Assembly (NCBI GenBank): GCA_964613385.1
Contig: CAZTGZ010000013.1
Span: forward strand, 10,169-74,168
Direction: 5' to 3'
Length of the DNA: 64,000 nucleotides
Source of the DNA: CAZTGZ01 sp964613385
GTDB taxonomy: Bacteria; Bacteroidota; Bacteroidia; NS11-12g; UBA9320
A program made the position numbers and the translations under genes. Positions 34,286 to 44,567 of the stretch are shown piece after piece (the first letter of the stretch is position 1; each line of letters begins with the position of its first letter). A model generated the notes under the pieces. That model searched no databases. It was not told the origin of the DNA and saw only the letters and a list, made by a program, of their open reading frames with translations.

Positions 34286-36593
34286 TCAGTTCTTGAACCA
34301 TCGAAAATACGAACTGCGATTATCCATATGCAGTACTTTCAGATAATAGCATCCGGAGGTATACGTTGAAACATCCAGTCCCTGTTCATCAATTAGCCCG
34401 TTAAACATGACTCTTCCATCTGCAGCGGTTATTTCAATCGTACCGGGCAATATATCCGACGGATATTTAACATAGAGCCTATTTTGTGCAGGAACCGGAT
34501 AAATAACCAAATTTGCCATTTCCGGAATCGGCAATCCTACATTGGTACCCAGTGAATCAGAAATTGCGCTGCAATTCTCCATGTTATACACTCGAACCTG
34601 ATAGAATCCGTTATCTGCAGCGGATATACTTATCTGTTTTTGATTGGATCCATTCACTTCTGTGCCATTCTTATACCATTGATAAGCCGCTCCTGTGACC
34701 GAGGAACTGAGAACATTGTCAATTTTGATGATGGTAGGCTTAACCGGATTGGATTTGATCGAAATATTGAAGCTATCTTTAATCGAACATTGTGGCAATT
34801 TTGCATTATATAAAGTTACCAAAACACGGAATTCACCTGTGTCGCTCATCCAATTCCAAAAGTAATTTTCAGACAACAAATTTTGATTTTGCATCCATTT
34901 TATCCCAAATCCGCTTTGAAATACCGAATTGATGGACAGGGACTTACCTGCACATCCGGCTTTGTCCTGAAATAAAGTGGATGCCGGTAGATCGAACAAT
35001 ACTATTTCCGTAGAATCAGCTCCAAAGCAACCCACAGATACATCGGAAAAATACGCATGCACCTTTAGACTGTTTGAAGGGCTGAATCTGATCATAGATT
35101 CGTTCGGAAAGGAATATCCGGATACTGTCCACACAAAATCATATGGCAATCCACTTTGGCCCAAGGTAACCGTATCCCCGTTGCAAATTTTCAAAGTATC
35201 CGGCATTCCGTTAATTTTCAGCTCATTCGCCACTTTCACAACTACCGTATCGAAGTTTTTGCATTGCGTAGTATTTTCAACTTTTAATGAGTAAAGGAAA
35301 ACCCCACCGTTGGCAGACTCGAATATTGGGGCAGAAACGGTGGAATCATTCAGCTTTTCCGGACCTGACCACAGGTATTGCTGTCCGGGTTTATAGGCTG
35401 ATCCGAGTTGTATTTTTTGATTGGGGCAGGCATATACAGTATCTGAACCATATGCGAAGGCATCAGGTATGGACAGTGCGCTAAACGAAGCTATGGAGCT
35501 CACATAAGCAGGAGAATTACTCCGAATTCTCAACAAATGTCCTTTCCCGTATTTCCGTTGAGGAAGTTTTGCCGGAATACTTTGAGGAATTTCCTTCCCG
35601 TTAACCGTACGAATGAAAATCGGGCTGGCAAAAGATCCAAGACTATCGGATAATTCGATCACGAATGTATTGGTTGGATTATAGGTTCCGATGCCTTTAT
35701 AAGCAGGATTAATCTGGATAAAAAACGAATCGCCGGGGCAGTTTCCATTACCGGGTAGCGGCGCAATATTGTGAAGAAGATTGAAGTAAATTTTACCACA
35801 TCCCGAACAGGCCAGTACCATTAAATCCTGGGTGGCGTTGATGTACATTCCGGCCGGCTTATTGTATCCAATTTGTTTAACGGAGTCACTAAAGTCAGGA
35901 GCAAAGCGATANNNNNNNNNNNNNNNNNNNCAAATAGCTGTCGCCGTGATTGGTTGTGTAATAGTTACCCTGTGCATCCTGACGAATAGAATGCATGTAA
36001 TCGAGATTTGTTTTTTTGAGCGTATCGATTTTACCGGTACTTGTATTCACTTGAAGTATCGGTGAATCCGCCGTATCGCACACTACCAAAAGTCGGTTCG
36101 ACCGATCGAACAGCAATCCGGAAGGTTTTTGAATCCCGGAAGCCAGAACACTGAAACTTACCTGATAAAATGGTGGTGGGCCTACCACTCCTTTGATGAT
36201 ATTTCCTTTGGCACCATCGCTCAAATAAAAGGTTCCCGAGTTGAGGGCATCAACAACTCCGGATCTCAGGTCAGCAGCGTTTGGTACGGGAACCGAAAGA
36301 ATGGGACTGGCAGTAAGAAGGTCGAAAACCTTAATCTGCATGCTGTCTAATACTAAAATAACACGGGTAGTTCCCAGGTCACCGAATAATATATCCTGAG
36401 GCTGATACAATCCGGTAATGATTTTGGTTGCATTAAATAAGGTATCCAGTCTAAATACGCATTGTGCACCTTTATCCAGAATATAATATGATTTATTGCT
36501 ATTCTCATAGGTCACTGCAACCGGTGATGTGTATTGAGCCCAAGCTGTAGCGGGCAAAATCCAAATGATCAAAATATAAAGGACTGTTCTCAT
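34286..36593 (-). CDS. Secreted propeller/Ig-like protein with T9SS type A tail (split by a scaffold gap)
   Basis: Reads from ATG 36593 (signal peptide MRTVLYILIIWILPATAWAQ) through NHL-type propeller repeats (YILDKGAQCVFRLDTLF, KPSGLLFDRSNRLLVVCD) to the gap of 19 N (35912-35930). It then resumes in another frame with Ig/PKD-like segments (LKVENTTQCKNFDTVVVKV, GAAYQWYKNGTEV) and a sorting tail (NLVIYPVPAQNRLYVKYP, LDVSTYTSGCYYLKVLH). The gap hides the frame relation; I treat both parts as one gene because the second has no signal peptide and the first no tail. It starts within 4 nt of the RmlD-like gene's end. Cargo for T9SS; function unknown. Confidence 0.82.
35912..35930. other. Assembly gap (19 N) inside the T9SS propeller gene
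   Basis: The propeller frame on one side and the continuing frame on the other differ by one, so the true gap length is not 19, or bases next to the gap are wrong. Confidence 0.95.
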
Positions 36594-37510
36594 TTTCTAT
36601 AAGTATTTAATTGTACATCCAGCAAATCCATGCCTTCTTCAAAGCTACGTGGATTGTAGCCTAATTCTGTCATGGCTTTGTCTATTTTGAGACCGGTAAA
36701 GGGAGGTCTGACTGCAGGTTGATTCAGTGTGTTGCTCTTAACTTTACGCACGTTTTCCATGCTAAGATTGTATTTTTTCGCAACGCGTTGCACTAATTCA
36801 TAAATATTCATTAAGTCCTTACCACAGATATTATAAATGCCATTCGCCTCATATTTTTCAATCAATCTGCACCCAATGGCAAGATCTTCTGCCAAAGTTG
36901 GGGTTCGATACTGATCGTCGACAACCTGTATCTGTTTTCCGGATTCCAAAGCACCTTTTGCCCATAATACTACATTACTTCTGCTCATATCCTGAACCAA
37001 GCCATATACCAAAACTGTTCTGACAATAGCCCAGGACTTTGCATACTTTTTGACCATGTTTTCACCATCCAATTTACTTTGACCGTAAAAACTGAGTGGC
37101 GCGGGCTCATCCTCTTCTGAATAAGGTCCATTTTGTCCGTCAAAAATAAAATCCGTGCTCAAATGAATCAATTGAGCTCCGATTCTGTTCGAAGCCAGGG
37201 CCAGGTTCTTTACGGCTTCAACATTCATTTCAAGGCATCGTTCTTTTTCAACTTCACATTCATCCACATTGGTCATGGCAGCCGTATGAATGATGCAATC
37301 CGGGGAATATTGGTTTAAAATAGCATCGATATCATTGGGTGCACAAATGTCCAGGCTTACGTAGTCGAACATACCGGATTTTGGATGCCGACTTGGGCCT
37401 TTTCCTGTAGCAACCAGGTGAATATCAGATTCTTGTAAATATATATCTGTGAGTTTTTGACCGAGTAGTCCATTGCTGCCGGTTACTAAAACGGTTTTAA
37501 CTTGATTCAT
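36590..37510 (-). CDS. RmlD-like NAD(P)-dependent sugar reductase (extended SDR)
   Basis: 306 residues. Rossmann motif VTGSNGLLGQ at the N-terminus, the catalytic YGQSKLDGE (YxxxK), DFIFDGQNGPYSEEDEP and DDQYRTPTLAEDLA, all typical of dTDP-4-dehydrorhamnose reductase-like extended SDRs. Such enzymes make rhamnose-type sugars; the exact substrate is unknown here, and no rmlA/B/C lie nearby. It overlaps the GSCFA gene upstream by 14 nt and the propeller gene downstream by 4 nt, so all are one operon. Confidence 0.85.
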   Translation of the reverse strand: MNQVKTVLVTGSNGLLGQKLTDIYLQESDIHLVATGKGPSRHPKSGMFDYVSLDICAPNDIDAILNQYSPDCIIHTAAMTNVDECEVEKERCLEMNVEAVKNLALASNRIGAQLIHLSTDFIFDGQNGPYSEEDEPAPLSFYGQSKLDGENMVKKYAKSWAIVRTVLVYGLVQDMSRSNVVLWAKGALESGKQIQVVDDQYRTPTLAEDLAIGCRLIEKYEANGIYNICGKDLMNIYELVQRVAKKYNLSMENVRKVKSNTLNQPAVRPPFTGLKIDKAMTELGYNPRSFEEGMDLLDVQLNTYRK

Positions 37511-38480
37511 GCATTTCTTTTAAAAGTTGGCCGCGGGCAAAGTTAAAATCTGAATCCGGATACCTCTGTTCCATCCATTGCAGTTTATCAACTACCGAAC
37601 CCATATATCGCTTATATTCTTCTCCCTGCTTATGCATTGGCCGATGTTGAATGAGCTTGTAAAATTGAAGATGGTCCATCATATGGGCCTTCATTTCCTC
37701 ACTTGCATATGCGTACGGGAATTTTTCCCAGATGTAATCAACAGCTAAACGATTCGGATGTAACAGATCCTCCGCATAGAAGCGATAATCCCTCAATTCA
37801 TCGATGAGTAACTCATACGCCGGAAAATAATGCACACCATCTAATTTCAATAATTCCTCCAAAGCCATAAACAAAGGCGCTTTGTTGAAATGTACATTTC
37901 CCTGCTTCTGATATCTCACCGGACTTATGGTGAAAATCCATTTGGAATCCGGATTAAGAGATCGTACACCTTCTATCAATGAAGTCCATTCGCTGACAAT
38001 TTGAGCCGGAGATTCCTTTTGAAGTTCAAATAAAGAAGCGGGAAGTTTATGACAATTGGCCACTTTTTGCTGTGTATCTTTAAGCGCAAATCCCAAGGCT
38101 GTTCCAAAAGTAACGACAACCACAACCCCCGGAGTCAGTAAAAATTCTCTGGTCAAATTTCTGACCCTGGTAATTTGTTGTTTGAGGTCCTGAAGACTGC
38201 TCCCATTAATACTTCCATGCATGTCAAAAGAATACCAGACTCCGTGATTTTCGACACATGTTTCCTCTTCGGATTCTAATTGGTTCAAGGAAAGGTACAA
38301 CGTTTTGAAGATTGCGTGTGGCTGATATAGGGTTCCGAAAGGCTGCGACAGGCACCTTAGGCCGGAAATCTTCATTTTTTCGCCCATTTCACCGGCAAAG
38401 CAAGAACCGGACAGTATGATTTTTTTGTCAGGTGTTAAACGAATATCCTGAGGCAACGGGACCTCTAAATGCCATTTCAT
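37497..38480 (-). CDS. GSCFA-domain protein
   Basis: 327 residues from ATG 38480. The domain-naming motif is ILSGSCFAGEMGEKM. Further family blocks are PFGTLYQPHAI, VVVVTFGTALGF, FTISPVRY and YFPAYELLIDELRDYRFYAEDLLHPN, with the last His at a place typical of SGNH-type hydrolases. The family resembles GDSL/SGNH esterases, perhaps deacetylating a glycan. Upstream ATGs (38504, 38510) lie before the -7 element TATATTTG at 38488-38495, so 38480 is preferred. First gene of the four-gene operon. Confidence 0.87.
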   Translation of the reverse strand: MKWHLEVPLPQDIRLTPDKKIILSGSCFAGEMGEKMKISGLRCLSQPFGTLYQPHAIFKTLYLSLNQLESEEETCVENHGVWYSFDMHGSINGSSLQDLKQQITRVRNLTREFLLTPGVVVVVTFGTALGFALKDTQQKVANCHKLPASLFELQKESPAQIVSEWTSLIEGVRSLNPDSKWIFTISPVRYQKQGNVHFNKAPLFMALEELLKLDGVHYFPAYELLIDELRDYRFYAEDLLHPNRLAVDYIWEKFPYAYASEEMKAHMMDHLQFYKLIQHRPMHKQGEEYKRYMGSVVDKLQWMEQRYPDSDFNFARGQLLKEMHESS

Positions 38481-38487
38481 TGGTTGC

Positions 38488-38495
38488 CAAATATA
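38488..38495 (-). promoter_or_regulatory. -7 element TATATTTG that fixes the GSCFA start
   Basis: It ends 7 nt before ATG 38480. The upstream in-frame ATGs at 38504 and 38510 lie on the far side of this element and would not be transcribed, so it supports the shorter protein. Confidence 0.45.
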
Positions 38496-38570
38496 CTTTA
38501 TCATCGCCAAAACTGACCATTGTCAGACTTCAAAAGGCCAATTTTGGTTAACTTTGATAAAAACCAAAAA

Positions 38571-39464
38571 ATGCGCAAATTCCTGTTTATTCTTTTTTGC
38601 AGTCTTGCTGTTTCTCACGCACAAGCTCAGCAATCAGACACCACTACCTGGGTTCTTTTATTGAATGATGGAGGTGAAATAATGGGTCAGATTTTGTCTG
38701 AAGATGAATGGGCATATCGCGTTCAAACGGCAAAACAAGGCATCATTTTAGTGCCGAAATACGTGGTGAAGGAAAAGCTGGTGCCCAGTGCCCGGGACAT
38801 ACAGATTTCTAAATTCTCCGTTCCCAATCCCCATCCGACGAGATATTTTTATTCTCCAACAGCCGAACCCTTGAAAAAAGGTGAAGGATACATACAGTCT
38901 TTATATTTTGTGTCTGCACAAATGCAGTACGGATTTACGGATCATTTGTCTGCAGGGGTTGCAACCACAGTGGTGGGTGCTCCTATTTTGGTTTCACTCA
39001 AGTATGGACATAAGTTGTCAGAAAAGGTCTCTCTGGCGGCCGGTATACAAGCAGGAAATATGAGTTGGGTGAATTCCCATCTCTCATTGGGTGTTGGTTT
39101 TTTAACGGCCACGATGGGCGGTGCTGAAAATAGTTTAAGTATTTCGGGTGGGTATGGTTTTATGAGGGACAGACAAGAATACGAGCGGATGATTACAACT
39201 CCCCCATTTTATGAATATTATGACTCCACCAGCTTTGAGCAGGCAGCCCTGTTCAGTTTAAGCGGGATACGAAGAATATCACCCAAAGCCAGTCTTCTGG
39301 CGGAGGTTTGGTATATCCCATCTGAAGATGCAGTTTTTGGAGGGCCCGGATTGAGAATATTTCCGGGAAGAAAAATATGCTGGGATTTTCTGATGTGCGC
39401 AGTGATCAGTCCAAAACTGGATTTTTTCGTCATACCGGGAATCAGCGCTACCTGGAAAATTTAA
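38571..39464 (+). CDS. Exported protein, probably outer-membrane associated, function unknown
   Basis: 297 residues from ATG 38571 with signal peptide MRKFLFILFCSLAVSHAQAQ. The N-terminal region (TTTWVLLLNDGGEIMGQILSED, split here) is reminiscent of a small beta domain. From about residue 110 there are barrel-like glycine-rich strands (YGFTDHLSAGVATTVVGAP, VSLAAGIQAGNMSWV, SLSISGGYGFM). I do not recognise the family. A TAACTTTG element lies at 38549-38556. The longer frame from 38520 starts upstream of it and is rejected. It shares the stop TTAA with the convergent ABC permease. Confidence 0.72.
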   Translation: MRKFLFILFCSLAVSHAQAQQSDTTTWVLLLNDGGEIMGQILSEDEWAYRVQTAKQGIILVPKYVVKEKLVPSARDIQISKFSVPNPHPTRYFYSPTAEPLKKGEGYIQSLYFVSAQMQYGFTDHLSAGVATTVVGAPILVSLKYGHKLSEKVSLAAGIQAGNMSWVNSHLSLGVGFLTATMGGAENSLSISGGYGFMRDRQEYERMITTPPFYEYYDSTSFEQAALFSLSGIRRISPKASLLAEVWYIPSEDAVFGGPGLRIFPGRKICWDFLMCAVISPKLDFFVIPGISATWKI

Positions 39465-40543
39465 TGCACGTCTAAGGCGTCTCTAAGACCATTTCCGACA
39501 AAATTGAAGGCCATAACCGTAAGCATAATTGCCAATCCGGGGAAAATGGCCAAATGTGCAGCGTCGAAGACAATGTATCCGTAATGTTCTTTTATCATCA
39601 TTCCCCAACTGGGCATTGGCGGCTGCACCCCCAGACCTAAAAAGCTGAGTCCTGCTTCTAGTAATATAGCTGATGCAAAGTTGGCCGCACAAACCACAAT
39701 AATAGGACCGGAGATATTCGGAAGAATATGCCCGAACATTATGCGTAAATTGCTGAATCCCATAATTTTAGCTGCCTGAACATATTCAAGTTCCTTAACA
39801 GATTTTACTTGTCCTCTGACAATTCTGGCCAACTCAACCCACATACTTAATCCAACCGCAACAAAAACTTGCCAATAACCCTTTCCCAACGCCATGGATA
39901 AAGCAATGACTATCAATAAAGTCGGTAAGCTCCATACGACATTTATGAACCACATCACCACCTTATCGACCCAACCTCCGAAATAACCACCCAATAAACC
40001 CAGGGTGACTCCAATTAACAAACTGATACCCACTGCCAGAAGTCCCACGGATAAACTTACCCGAGTGCCGAGCATGAGCCGGCTCAGCATATCTCGTCCA
40101 AACCTGTCGGTGCCAAGCCAGAATTTTCGTTTAATCAGATAATGGCCTTTTTGAATATGACTGTGTAGTTCAGGTGAAAGATGAACTCCCTGTACGGGAG
40201 CATTCGGTTGGGAGAAGAACAAGGTATCGTTGAAAAAGAAATGCGTATCAATGGGTATTTCTTCAGCTATTTCGGGCGTACCCTTCCACCACTTTGTCAT
40301 CACATCAACCTCTTCATTTTCATGTAGTTGTAAAAAAGTAGCTTCATGGCCCATGTTTTTCAAAGTCATGGAAATGTGCATCCTGTTGGCATTCGGCGTA
40401 GAATCGGGTAAAATTGGGTAGGCCAGCAAAACCATCAGTACCAATGAAGCGAGAAAAACCAATGATGCCATGGCTAATCTGTTCTTTTTGAACTTCTTCC
40501 AGGCTGTATTTTTTAACTCGTTTTGGCTATTTTGGTCGTTCAC
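39461..40543 (-). CDS. Oligopeptide/dipeptide ABC transporter permease (OppC/DppC type)
   Basis: 360 residues from GTG 40543 (GTGA overlap with the stop of the polymerase gene). It has the N-terminal KKFKKNRLAMASLVFL anchor, then an enlarged periplasmic loop of about 100 residues, the motif GTDRFGRDMLSRLMLGTRVSL, and the EAA-type coupling loop EYVQAAKIMGFSNLRIMFGHILPNI. It would form a channel with an OppB partner and ATPases, but none of these lie in the window. The coupling to polysaccharide genes may be accidental. Confidence 0.9.
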   Translation of the reverse strand: MNDQNSQNELKNTAWKKFKKNRLAMASLVFLASLVLMVLLAYPILPDSTPNANRMHISMTLKNMGHEATFLQLHENEEVDVMTKWWKGTPEIAEEIPIDTHFFFNDTLFFSQPNAPVQGVHLSPELHSHIQKGHYLIKRKFWLGTDRFGRDMLSRLMLGTRVSLSVGLLAVGISLLIGVTLGLLGGYFGGWVDKVVMWFINVVWSLPTLLIVIALSMALGKGYWQVFVAVGLSMWVELARIVRGQVKSVKELEYVQAAKIMGFSNLRIMFGHILPNISGPIIVVCAANFASAILLEAGLSFLGLGVQPPMPSWGMMIKEHYGYIVFDAAHLAIFPGLAIMLTVMAFNFVGNGLRDALDVH

Positions 40544-41994
40544 GTGGATGGATTGGGCTCTTTGTGGTGCCAGACTCTCAGTGCAGTTAAAATGGCCATA
40601 AATCCCCACATAGGCACTGCAATTTTATCGAATTCACAATAATTATTCAGAACCGCATGTCCAAAATAGGTAATCAAACCCAGAACAGCAGCGGCCGCCA
40701 TGTATCTCACACCCAGGTCAGAGCCTTTTTGAAAAAGATAAAATCCATTGGAAATACTTATTAAAACAATGAGCAACCAACCCAATGCACCGAACAGGCC
40801 ACTTTCGCAAAGCGGTCGCAAATATTCGCTATGAACATTTCCGAGATCACCGCTATGGGTGCTTATGATGGTTAATTCGCTGCTGATTTGAAATGGGGCG
40901 TATTGAAATGTATACGTTCCCGGTCCCCAGCCTAATATCGGTTTTTCTTCAAACATCCGTACCGCACAACTCCAGCGATTCAGGCGTTCGAGGTTAGATG
41001 GGTCCGTACTTACGTTAGAAAAAGAATGCAGATGCTCTTCAATGTCATCAGCACTTTCGTTTTTGTTTCTGGAGAGCTCATTCAGAACATCCTGCTGCAC
41101 CAGAAAGAACCCAACGGCTGCCAGCGAGCCCACCATAAGCAAGGTTCGAAACCGAATGCCCAATAACATAAGGCCGAAAACAACAAATGCCAAGGTAACG
41201 CTTAACCAGGAAGCGCGTGTAAAACTCAAGATAACTCCGGTAATAATAATTGCCAATAAAGCAAAAGCGAATATGCGAAGTGAAATATTCATTTGGTATA
41301 TATGGCCAAATACCACATATATAAAGAGCGGCGGAATGCAGAATGAAATGGCCGCTGCATACATACCATGATCCGGCAAAAAGGGTCGCATGGCAGTGTA
41401 TGCATAATATCGGGTAAAAGATCCCTGATAATGATTAGCGAGTGTGTAAAGAACCAATATCGCCGTGGCTATACTGAACAGCCAGATAAATATATGAATG
41501 GCCCTGAATTTTCTGAATAATACCGCCAATCCCAAATAACAAACCATTACAAACCAGGTACGGGCGAGAAAATACTTGAAGCTAACCAGGGGAAGCGTAC
41601 TTGTACAAGCTGTAACAAATAACCAGCAAAGGTCTCCCAAGATGACCAATGACAGTGAGTGCATGATGATTTTAGAGGGAAACCCGGATCCGGTGAGTGC
41701 CTTAAAAACAAATCCGGCAAACAACAACATGATTAATGGCTCTGTTGGTAAACTCAATCCCATACCGCCTCCGATGTCTTTGATGGGGACGGACAGAGGA
41801 ACGGAAAATGCGATGAGGTACAACAATTTTTCCTGATCAAAAACGAGCAGATAGAATAAAACCAGGAGCACGGGTAATCCGAGCAGATAATACCACTCAA
41901 ACGGAATGAGGCTGAGCGAAATTCCAATAAAAGCGGCAGTGAGTAAAAACCAGCGCCGAAGTGTGATCTGATCAGGATTCAAGCCGGATAGCAT
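40540..41994 (-). CDS. O-antigen ligase/polymerase family membrane protein
   Basis: 484 residues with about 11-12 hydrophobic segments and a large loop around residues 300-400 containing RWSCAVRMFEEKPILGWGPGTYTFQY and HSEYLRPLCESGLFG, the Wzy_C/O-antigen ligase signature (with the catalytic-type H in the NVHSEYL loop). It joins or polymerises polysaccharide units at the periplasmic side. It overlaps the chain-length gene upstream by 23 nt and the ABC permease by 4 nt. The exact class, ligase or polymerase, cannot be told from sequence alone. Confidence 0.85.
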   Translation of the reverse strand: MLSGLNPDQITLRRWFLLTAAFIGISLSLIPFEWYYLLGLPVLLVLFYLLVFDQEKLLYLIAFSVPLSVPIKDIGGGMGLSLPTEPLIMLLFAGFVFKALTGSGFPSKIIMHSLSLVILGDLCWLFVTACTSTLPLVSFKYFLARTWFVMVCYLGLAVLFRKFRAIHIFIWLFSIATAILVLYTLANHYQGSFTRYYAYTAMRPFLPDHGMYAAAISFCIPPLFIYVVFGHIYQMNISLRIFAFALLAIIITGVILSFTRASWLSVTLAFVVFGLMLLGIRFRTLLMVGSLAAVGFFLVQQDVLNELSRNKNESADDIEEHLHSFSNVSTDPSNLERLNRWSCAVRMFEEKPILGWGPGTYTFQYAPFQISSELTIISTHSGDLGNVHSEYLRPLCESGLFGALGWLLIVLISISNGFYLFQKGSDLGVRYMAAAAVLGLITYFGHAVLNNYCEFDKIAVPMWGFMAILTALRVWHHKEPNPST

Positions 41995-43018
41995 CGGTTT
42001 TTCCGGTAATTTTCTTCCAATTTTCTAACAGAAGTACCGCGATAATCATAAATACAAAAGTTGCAATCATGGTAGACAATACAATCAACCATCGGATTGG
42101 AGTAGCCTTTTTTTCTGCAGGAGTTGCCGGGGTGACTAAGAATTTATGTGTCAATGTTTTTTCAACATCAATTTTAGCCTTTTCATAACGTTTTCTCATT
42201 AAACTTAAATTCTCCAACTCAAGAATAAGTGTTTCGTTATAGTAGGTAAAATCAGGGCCGTACTTAGCCAAATTAGATTGTTGTTGTTCCAATTCCAGCA
42301 ACATGGATCCTGATCTTCCGGCGGCTTTCAATTTATAAATCTCTTCTGAAACAGCTCTCGACTGCTCCTCATAGTTTGTAATTCCCAAATCTGCCAACTC
42401 CTTGAGTTTCACTCTGTAATCCCAAACTTCCTTTTCTTTGGATTTATATTGGTCTTCAATGATTTTAAACGCTTCCAAGGCCACTTGCTGTTGTATTTCC
42501 GTCTTCACACTGTCGTACAGAGAAGTGATTCCATTGGCGATATTGGCAGCCATAACGGGATCCACATCCAGTACGCTAACTTTTACACTCAGATACCTGG
42601 TGCGTTTGAACTCTATGTTTTCGGACATCCGTTTTGCGAGTTCGGTATATGGACTTTTTCCTTTGGGATCAATGCCATAATGCTTCATGAGATCGTAGTT
42701 TCTTACGATTCGATTTTGCAGATTACTGGATTGCAGAATTTGCAGCGCATTTTCAGCTTCTTCTTCTTCTCCAAAAGCCAGGACGTCAGCTTCTCTTTTA
42801 TTCAAATCTGTGAACATGGCGTTACCGATTGAATTAACCGTTGTTGGATAAAAAATGGCTTCTGCTTTGTACCTGGGCGCAATAAACATCGGACTCGATA
42901 ATATAGAGGCGCCGATAGCGGCGGCGGCGCAAGCGATCATGATGGGTTTTCTCCATCTGTAAATGAAACGGATGATGCCAATAAAATCGAAATCAAAGGC
43001 TTTTTCCTTATCCTGCAT
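41972..43018 (-). CDS. Wzz-type chain-length determinant protein
   Basis: 348 residues with the standard Wzz layout: a TM helix near the N-terminus (about 23-45), a periplasmic part with long helices (ALEAFKIIEDQYKSKEKEVWDYRVKLKEL is interrupted here), a short Pro-rich stretch (PATPAEKKATPIR), and a C-terminal TM helix (about 308-330). It sets polysaccharide chain length with Wzy. There is no kinase (BY-kinase) domain. The TATTTTTG at 43040-43047 is a possible -7 element with a leader of about 20 nt. Confidence 0.87.
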   Translation of the reverse strand: MQDKEKAFDFDFIGIIRFIYRWRKPIMIACAAAAIGASILSSPMFIAPRYKAEAIFYPTTVNSIGNAMFTDLNKREADVLAFGEEEEAENALQILQSSNLQNRIVRNYDLMKHYGIDPKGKSPYTELAKRMSENIEFKRTRYLSVKVSVLDVDPVMAANIANGITSLYDSVKTEIQQQVALEAFKIIEDQYKSKEKEVWDYRVKLKELADLGITNYEEQSRAVSEEIYKLKAAGRSGSMLLELEQQQSNLAKYGPDFTYYNETLILELENLSLMRKRYEKAKIDVEKTLTHKFLVTPATPAEKKATPIRWLIVLSTMIATFVFMIIAVLLLENWKKITGKTDAIRLES

Positions 43019-43039
43019 GTAGATTGATTATAAAGTTCG

Positions 43040-43047
43040 CAAAAATA
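43040..43047 (-). promoter_or_regulatory. -7 element TATTTTTG upstream of the Wzz gene
   Basis: Read on the minus strand, it fits TAnnTTTG and ends 21 nt before ATG 43018. No matching -33 element is obvious. Confidence 0.35.
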
Positions 43048-43125
43048 TCAAAAAATGGCGGGCTTGTTCCTTTCTATGAAGCGTCAAACCTTCAACGTCA
43101 TTTATGTTGGTTTAATATGTACAAT

Positions 43126-44565
43126 TTATCTATTGGGGAAAACGGAATGCAGAATTCGAGTTCGAAGCGAAGAAATATTTAATAACCACGCGCAAATGTA
43201 GAAGACAGCAAGGATTATAACAATCGACAATATCCAACTGAAATGGGCCAAAAACACCCCATAGGATGACACAGAAGCAATTATCAGCCATGATATAAAC
43301 TTCAGGATTTCACCGGGAATGATTTGTATTGAAAAGAGCTTTCCGGATTTATAAAAACATCCCAGGGCAAAAATACTCTGAGAAAACAGGGTAGCCATGG
43401 CTGCTCCAAGACTGCCCAATTCCGGAATGAGTATAAAATTTCCAGCTATGTTGAGCACAACGGTTCCCACGGCCAGGAAATTCAGGAACTTCAATGAACC
43501 ATGAGCTGTGAGCAAAGTTCCATATACATAGATCAGTCCAATAAAGGGCAAAACGGCCATGAGCATGAAAAAGACATCAAATGCCTGAACATTGTTCTTT
43601 GCCGGATATAAAAGATGGATAATCTGCTCGCTATATAAAAAAGAGGTCCATGATATGGGTATCAGTAAAATCAATAATCCTGAGGCGCTAACAGAAGTAA
43701 GCCGGGCGACTTCGGTGGCGTTTTTAAGGCGCGATGCCAATTCCGGCAACAGTAAGCCGCTGAATACCGCCAGTAGCATGGTTCCTGCATCCAAAAGTCG
43801 GTAACTCATAGCGTAGGCTTCGGTTTCCAGCAATCCATTGACTGATAAATATCGAAGCATCACGGCATCGCTTCGGGTATAAATTCCCATTAATGCGACC
43901 AGCAATGCATATGGCCAGGTTTCCTTGAGCCAGGAAAAATTTATGTTGTTGGTTGCCTCACGGTGCTTCCAATTTGGCCATAACATGAGCCAGGATGCTA
44001 TGGCTGTAAACAGCACCCCTGCCACCTGAATTAAAATAAAGGTAAGTATATTGAAATGTTCGTTTAATGCGGGAATCCAGAGAAAAAGTGCACATGCCAG
44101 CAGGGAGAACAAGCGCTCACTTACCGAAAGCCAGCCTTCAGTTTTGTATTTACCTAATGCGGTAATACTGCTTCTAAAAAATAATCCCAGGGATTGCAAT
44201 ACCTGATATGCCGCTATACCGGAAAGCAGAATTACCTCACTTTTGTCTATTTTGAGCACCCATGCCGAAGCGAACAATACAGCGATGTATAGTATCGCTA
44301 AAAATGCCTTTAAACGGCCTAATGCCGGCGTTCCGGAAATAAGAAAATCGCGGTTTGAGGCAATTTTGGTGTTGTTGTACGTATGTATACCCAAATCCAG
44401 AAGTATCACAAATAAGATACTGAAACTGAGCCAGGTATAGTAAGATACATAATCGGCCGGAGGTAACAAGTTTTGCACTGACCGGTCGATGATTAAAATC
44501 CAGGCAGGTTTTACCAGAATGTTTAAGAATTGGACAAATGCGGCCTGCCTAAGAAATTTCTGCAT
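43126..44565 (-). CDS. Polysaccharide flippase (Wzx/MATE-MOP type)
   Basis: 479 residues with about 12-14 membrane segments in the MOP/PST flippase pattern (N-terminal FLRQAAFVQFLNILVKPAWILI, conserved YVSYYTWLSF, GVVLNIAGNFILIPELGSLGAAMATLFSQ). It moves lipid-linked sugar units across the inner membrane for Wzz/Wzy. The kmo gene ends right before it, 2 nt away on the same strand (44566-44567), so they may be co-transcribed. No glycosyltransferases lie in the window. Confidence 0.87.
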   Translation of the reverse strand: MQKFLRQAAFVQFLNILVKPAWILIIDRSVQNLLPPADYVSYYTWLSFSILFVILLDLGIHTYNNTKIASNRDFLISGTPALGRLKAFLAILYIAVLFASAWVLKIDKSEVILLSGIAAYQVLQSLGLFFRSSITALGKYKTEGWLSVSERLFSLLACALFLWIPALNEHFNILTFILIQVAGVLFTAIASWLMLWPNWKHREATNNINFSWLKETWPYALLVALMGIYTRSDAVMLRYLSVNGLLETEAYAMSYRLLDAGTMLLAVFSGLLLPELASRLKNATEVARLTSVSASGLLILLIPISWTSFLYSEQIIHLLYPAKNNVQAFDVFFMLMAVLPFIGLIYVYGTLLTAHGSLKFLNFLAVGTVVLNIAGNFILIPELGSLGAAMATLFSQSIFALGCFYKSGKLFSIQIIPGEILKFISWLIIASVSSYGVFLAHFSWILSIVIILAVFYICAWLLNISSLRTRILHSVFPNR

Positions 44566-44567
44566 GA

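Noticed and set aside
35895..35977. Reading both gap-flanking frames of the T9SS propeller gene as separate genes
   Set aside because: One side has a signal peptide and the other a T9SS tail, so they are two halves of one gene cut by the N run.
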